DNA of 32,021 nucleotides, from positions 1-32,021 of the forward strand of contig JAANSK020278157.1 of assembly GCA_011763485.2 (NCBI GenBank), read 5' to 3'. The notes beneath the pieces were generated by a model that had not been told where the DNA came from, did no database searches, and saw only the letters and a list, made by a program, of their open reading frames with translations. Shown here piece after piece: positions 28,269-32,021 of this stretch. Within the stretch, counting starts at the first letter, position 1. Every line of letters begins with the position of its first letter. This DNA comes from Isoetes engelmannii (lineage: Eukaryota > Streptophyta > Lycopodiopsida > Isoetales > Isoetaceae). A program made the translations under genes and the position numbers.

Positions 28269-29499
28269 GCAAATCTAGGTGCTCTACCTTGTTTGAGGAC
28301 GACAATTATAGTAACCTCAAGGGTCCCAAAGAGACTGAACGATAGGAACGCACTGAGAAAATTAGTTGTCATCTCGAGGTTCTATGACCGTCTCAAGAAT
28401 GTCACAGTTGCAAGTTGCAAGTACTTGCGAGCATTTTGATTATTCCAGAGCAAAGTATGGTTGTTGGGGTTGCACTTGCTTTTATAAGCATATCATTCGT
28501 CACTCTTCCTTTGTGAATAGGGCACGTATTAAGAGCCATAGATGATGTACTTCCAAAGGCCGATTCTGAGCACCTTTGTTCATTATACATCAACAAGAGA
28601 AGAGAGCGTGCTTCATAGTTGTTTAATAAACAAGGTTGATTCTAAGCATCTTTGTACATTACATCAACAAGAGAGCACTCACCTATTTGCATAGGCCTCC
28701 TTAGGCTCTCGGAAATAGCAAACTTTAGTTCATAGCAAACATTAATTCTTCATATTCATTTTGTTTAAACATCTTATTAGCCATGGGATATATAACATGC
28801 CATTAATGAATTAGTTGGCTTTAGAAACATACATACGTTAAGGCACTTTCTTCCATGGAAACAGATAATCCTGAACAACAATGAAAAGAGATCTCCAATT
28901 TAGAACATCATAGAAATTGATGCTACACATAAATATGATATGGTATGCGATAGATGTAAAATTGGTACTGAATAGCAGAAAGTACCATCTGGAGGCTGTT
29001 GCTTTGTGCTTATGAGCGACGCTTCAAACAACAAATGCGTGGTTTAAGTGTACTTGGTGACTACTTATCTATCAACTGACAGGCTGAAAAGAATCATAAG
29101 TATAAATGGTGGTTGGTTTCCAACGCTTGTATAGCGGTATTCTTATCTGGCCCACTCTTAAATTCAAACGCCATAGAGGTTTTACAAGCTCACAGATTTG
29201 TACAACTCAAAATTCAGGAAATTTACTGTAATTTTGAGGAAAATTAAACAAACGCTTCTGAGTCAATTTATTGGGCCCTTGAAGTAGCACAACAAAAAGA
29301 TTCCAAGTGGAGATAGACTACAAAGAAGAATGAAGCAAAGAAGACGAATTTTCCTTCCAATATTTCACCTTCAAGAATATGAAGAAACTCATACTAAGTG
29401 ACTGTAGAGTAATAGAGCTTTCATGAGAAATCTTGATATATTCACCAAAATTTCTTCAAATATTGACGACATTGAAGCTGATGTTTTGGGTTCAAGCAC
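28269..29499. other. spacer with a small direct repeat
   Basis: A block with GATTCT(G/A)AGCA(C/T)CTTTGT and CATCAACAAGAGA occurs at 28559-28606 and 28633-28678. Otherwise AT-rich, without a recognised gene. Confidence 0.5.
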
Positions 29500-29749
29500 T
29501 CGAAGCAGCTGTTTTGGGTTCGCAAAGGCATGACTGGATTTTCGCGCACCCGTATTAGGATTTTGCGTGCGTGAAGGAAGTTTTGCGCACCCTGGACTAA
29601 AGGCTTCGGGTGCGCAAACTTTTTTTTCCTAGCCGGCGAGAGTTTTATACGGGAAATACATATTTAACCCAAAAATACGTATTTCTCAACTTTATACGTC
29701 TAAAATTTTGCATTCATACGTAGAAAACCTATCCCTGTTGTCAACAATG
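29500..29749 (-). mobile_element. LTR-family fossil related to 3414-3958, inverted
   Basis: Read on the minus strand from about 29749, the order CAGGGATAGGTT, TACGTA, TAGACGTATAAA, then repeated GTGCGCAAA/GCGCACCC words parallels the left part of the LTR-like segment at 3414 (CAGGGATATGTT, CGTATTTTA, TAATACGTCAAA, then CGCATACGCGAA words). The two are much diverged. The far end is not identifiable, so the boundaries given are approximate. No internal coding part is seen, and it is broken and old. Confidence 0.45.
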
Positions 29750-29797
29750 ATCTGCAAATGCAGATTCTTTATGATTAGCCATCAACTCAGCAATAGG

Positions 29798-30120
29798 ACC
29801 ACCAACCAGGCTACATTTTTCCACGGATTACAATGGAGGGCACCGGGATTCTTGTTACTGCTCCTAGTGGGCTTTACGATTCCTCTTTCTAGCCATCTCT
29901 CTGTGTCACTATCGCTTAATTACTTGTCAAGCTCCGTGGCACAAAGAGACACTAGATTTGAGGCATTGGAGATCCCGCTTCCTTTAAGGATGGAAGTCTA
30001 CAGACGCACTGTCGCACAACTTCAAACACAACTAGCTCATCAAAAATCAACCTCCAGTGTTGGCAATGATTCTCCGTGGATTTCAATGGTGAGATAGTTA
30101 CGCCTCATCGCTGCAATCGA
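29798..30120 (+). repeat. duplicated block of unknown origin, copy 1
   Basis: ACCAGGCTACATTTTTCCAC to GGGCTTTACGATTCCTCTTT (29801-29890) and the following part to TAGTTACGCCTCATCGCTGC (about 30115) match 31003-31100 and 31528-31778 respectively. One frame stays open for 129 codons (29708-30097) and includes RDTRFEALEIPLPLRMEVYRR and TVAQLQTQLAHQKSTSS. The same peptide is partly kept in copy 2, and several of the differences between the copies are at third codon positions, which hints at a coding past. I do not recognise the family. Confidence 0.75.
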
Positions 30121-30558
30121 TGGAGAATCTACCCCAGGACTTCAGGCTGAATTTCGATGACCTTCTCGCGTTTGAAATAGTGAAATGATGCACCTGGATG
30201 TAACAAGATTCCCGTCGTCTCTAGTTTTGTCTCTCTTGAAAAATGCATCCATTACCTCGATTCAAAAGTACGGAGGTTTCCACATTCATTTTATTATTAT
30301 CTCTGTGGGTCAATGTAGCTTAGCTTGACGCTGAGTTACATTCACACAAAGAGATGGGCAAACAAAGGGGCGTGGCAACGTCCATCCTTCTGGGTGGAGA
30401 TAATGGTGGACGAGGTAAGCTGCAAAACCAGTGACATTTGGACCTCTAGTCAGGCCTTCTATCCTTTGGTCCCCACGGTATGGAACCGTGTGGCCACAGC
30501 AAAGAAGGTCTCGACCTTAGAGGAACAAATGACATCGAATCGCGTGTCTTCACCTTAT

Positions 30559-30973
30559 GAAAGTGTATCTATGTCATCATCACTTGGAATGGTCTGTGAT
30601 TGTTTGAACCCTTTGCGTGCCTAGATTGCTTCTCATTAAGATTCTATAACACGCGAAGGGACAAACACTAACAGAATTCCAGATGGTGATGATCGGGTGC
30701 ACTTTCACAAGGCACTGGAACTTGCAGACGTCATCATCACAAAGCCATAGGAGTCGCTCTCAAGGTACTAGGACTCACTCTTGTATAGTGCTGGATTCTG
30801 GTACTTTGCGAAGTTTCATCTATGTCGTCATCATCATCTAGAGTGGTCCATGACTGTTTGAACCCTTCGTGTGCAAGGATTACTTCTCAGCAAGAATCTG
30901 TAGCACATGAAGGGACAAACAGTAATGGAATTCCAGATGGTGATGATCAGGTGAAGCTTCACAAGGCACCAAG
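30559..30973 (+). repeat. internal direct repeat, about 160-bp units 250 bp apart
   Basis: A block from TCTATGTC(A/G)TCATCA through GTTTGAACCC, GAAGGGACAAAC and AATTCCAGATGGTGATGATC to TTCACAAGGCAC occurs at about 30559-30718 and 30809-30973. It lies directly upstream of copy 2 of the larger block. Both units read partly open in the same phase (NGIPDGDDQ / NRIPDGDDR), with no known domain. Confidence 0.8.
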
Positions 30974-31100
30974 ATCGGTTCTTGTTCTCCAATCACCCCT
31001 ACACAAGGTGGCACCAGGCTGCATTTTCCCAGGGATTACAATAGAGGGCACCAGGGATTCTTGTTACCTCCCTTCGTAGTGGACTTTACATTGCCTCTTT

Positions 31101-31527
31101 GCAGGATAAGGCTTAGTTCACACCACTTGGGTGTGTAGACTGGGAGATGGGGACACATATTACCTAGACATCTGAGATACTGCAAATTATGTGACACAGC
31201 ACAAGAAGAAGACGAAGACCATACATTGTTACGATGTAGTGCTTACGAGGAACTCCGAGCAAAATATGGAATTCAGTATGAGGACCTCCCTTCATTCTTT
31301 ATGCTACATGGTGACATCATAGGGAAGTATCTTATTGAGTTGATGCATATTAGAGATACATGTCTAGAATCTCAACCAGTTGATGTAGATATGGACATGT
31401 TCTGAGTGAGAGTGATGAGCTAGATGAGGACTCAGAAACTCATCATTGTTTTATGACATTGTGTAATTTTTGTTGTCTAATAGACCCTTGAAGCCTCCCA
31501 ATAGATATAATACACTTTCTTTCTTTC
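31101..31527 (+). mobile_element. LINE ORF2 C-terminus and 3' UTR inside the duplicated block
   Basis: The frame reads RIRLSSHHLGV, a stop where most LINEs have Glu, TGRWGHILPRHLRYCKLC, then QEEDEDHTLLRCSAYEELR and a tail to DMDMF with its stop at about 31404. The zinc knuckle is C-X2-C-X9-H-X4-C, as in the copy at 6580-7250. The GRW...LR.CKLC...EDE.H..L.C..Y..LR order is the usual LINE C-terminus. The 3' UTR ends near ACACTTTCTTTCTTTCTCTG (about 31510-31530), a short-repeat tail, and copy-2 sequence resumes at once. The fragment is 5'-truncated. Confidence 0.8.
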
Positions 31528-31716
31528 TCTGTGTCATTGTCGCTCGATTACTTGTCGAGCTCCATTGTATAAAGAGACACTAGATTTGAGGCACTGGAGA
31601 TCCCGCTCCCTCTAAGGGTGGAAGTCTCCAGGCGCATTGTGGCACAACTTCAAATACGAGTAGCTCATCAGAATTCAACCTCCAGTGATGGCCATGATTC
31701 TCTGTCGGTTGCGGTA

Positions 31717-31767
31717 GTGAGACGTAACTATAATGCGCATACAGTGCATACCATAGTTACGCCTCAC
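31717..31767. repeat. imperfect palindrome, 15-bp arms
   Basis: GTGAGACGTAACTAT (31717-31731) pairs with ATAGTTACGCCTCAC (31753-31767), with one mismatch. The homologous place in copy 1 reads GTGAGATAGTTACGCCTCA without the first arm and loop. Confidence 0.8.
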
Positions 31768-31780
31768 TGCTGCAATTGAT

Positions 31781-32021
31781 CCCGGGGGATTCACCTATAC
31801 ATATTTTGGATATGGCATCTGCGTTCCTAGGGTAATAAAAAAATCCCTTACCTACCACTCTTCACAACGAAAAACCCTTCTCATACACCCCAATCATCCC
31901 CTATATTTATAACCCATAAAGTATTTCTACATACCCCGTATTTGTCAAACCATATAAAACATTACTTAATTCACCGAATCTAGTGAAAATGTTGTTTATA
32001 TACGATTAAAAATAAGAACCT
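31781..32021. other. spacer at the window end
   Basis: AT-rich sequence, pyrimidine- and A-rich on the plus strand, with no gene, repeat or element end recognised. Confidence 0.4.

Larger units (their letters stand above)
31003..31780 (+). repeat. duplicated block of unknown origin, copy 2, interrupted
   Basis: 31003-31100 and 31528-31778 together correspond to copy 1 at 29798-30120; the middle 31101-31527 is a LINE 3' end absent from copy 1. Relative to copy 1 it also carries about 30 extra bases near 31722-31752 that create a hairpin. It shows a stop within the peptide that copy 1 keeps open. Confidence 0.75.

Noticed and set aside
1-32021. A biosynthetic or defence gene cluster joining CYP74, GT47 and DUF569
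   Set aside because: The CYP74 is truncated, the families work in unrelated processes, and kilobases of repeats separate them. Co-location is most simply chance.

Overview
This window looks like nuclear DNA of a land plant with a large, repeat-rich genome. The gene families seen are plant ones: a MUR3-type GT47 glycosyltransferase, a CYP74 oxylipin P450, a DUF569 protein, an MA3-domain (MRF/PDCD4-like) exon and a pentatricopeptide (PPR) relic. The two-exon genes have short GT-AG introns with T-rich 3' ends. The species cannot be fixed from the sequence. The long AT-rich spacers full of old repeats would suit a gymnosperm or another vascular plant with a big genome. There is no bacterial, organellar or CRISPR-like content.

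Layout. 1-1550: a decayed LINE reverse transcriptase on the minus strand. 1550-3413: tandemly duplicated non-coding DNA. 3414-3958: a solo-LTR-like fossil. 4009-4458: a second copy of the 3' flank of the GT47 gene that lies 12 kb downstream. 4696-5110: a PPR pseudogene. 5586-5702: a tRNA-derived SINE. 6580-7250: the 3' end of a LINE. 7380-7975: a GC-richer segment of unknown nature. 8144-8599: a well-preserved foldback MITE with a 9-bp target duplication. 8827-9159: a possible small two-exon gene. 9689-10543: a CYP74 gene that stops before the heme-binding half. 10544-12960: featureless spacer. 12960-14430: a GC-richer patch with two hairpin-cored MITE-like elements and a tandem repeat.

14978-16270: an apparently intact single-exon GT47 gene with TATA box and poly(A) signal. 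17046-17280: an orphan MA3 exon. 18283-19032: small tandem duplications. 19481-19945: the 3' end of an L1-type LINE. 20150-22560: short repeats, a tRNA-like box B and a degenerate GAATCT array. 22570-26030: spacer. 26032-27151: an apparently intact two-exon DUF569 gene. 27405-28678: nested hairpins and tandem duplications. 29500-29750: a second, inverted fossil of the LTR family. 29800-31780: a duplicated block of unknown origin, one copy of which holds a LINE 3' end.

Only the GT47 and DUF569 genes look complete. They are independent genes (Golgi xyloglucan side-chain synthesis; a fascin-like plant protein), and nothing suggests that they act together or form a cluster. The CYP74, MA3 and PPR sequences show that gene fragments collect here. 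I did not find a convincing new multi-gene system. The most interesting material is the family of MITE-like elements with GC-rich palindromic cores (7.4-14.4 kb), the composite duplicated block at 29.8-31.8 kb, and the displaced copy of the GT47 3' flank.
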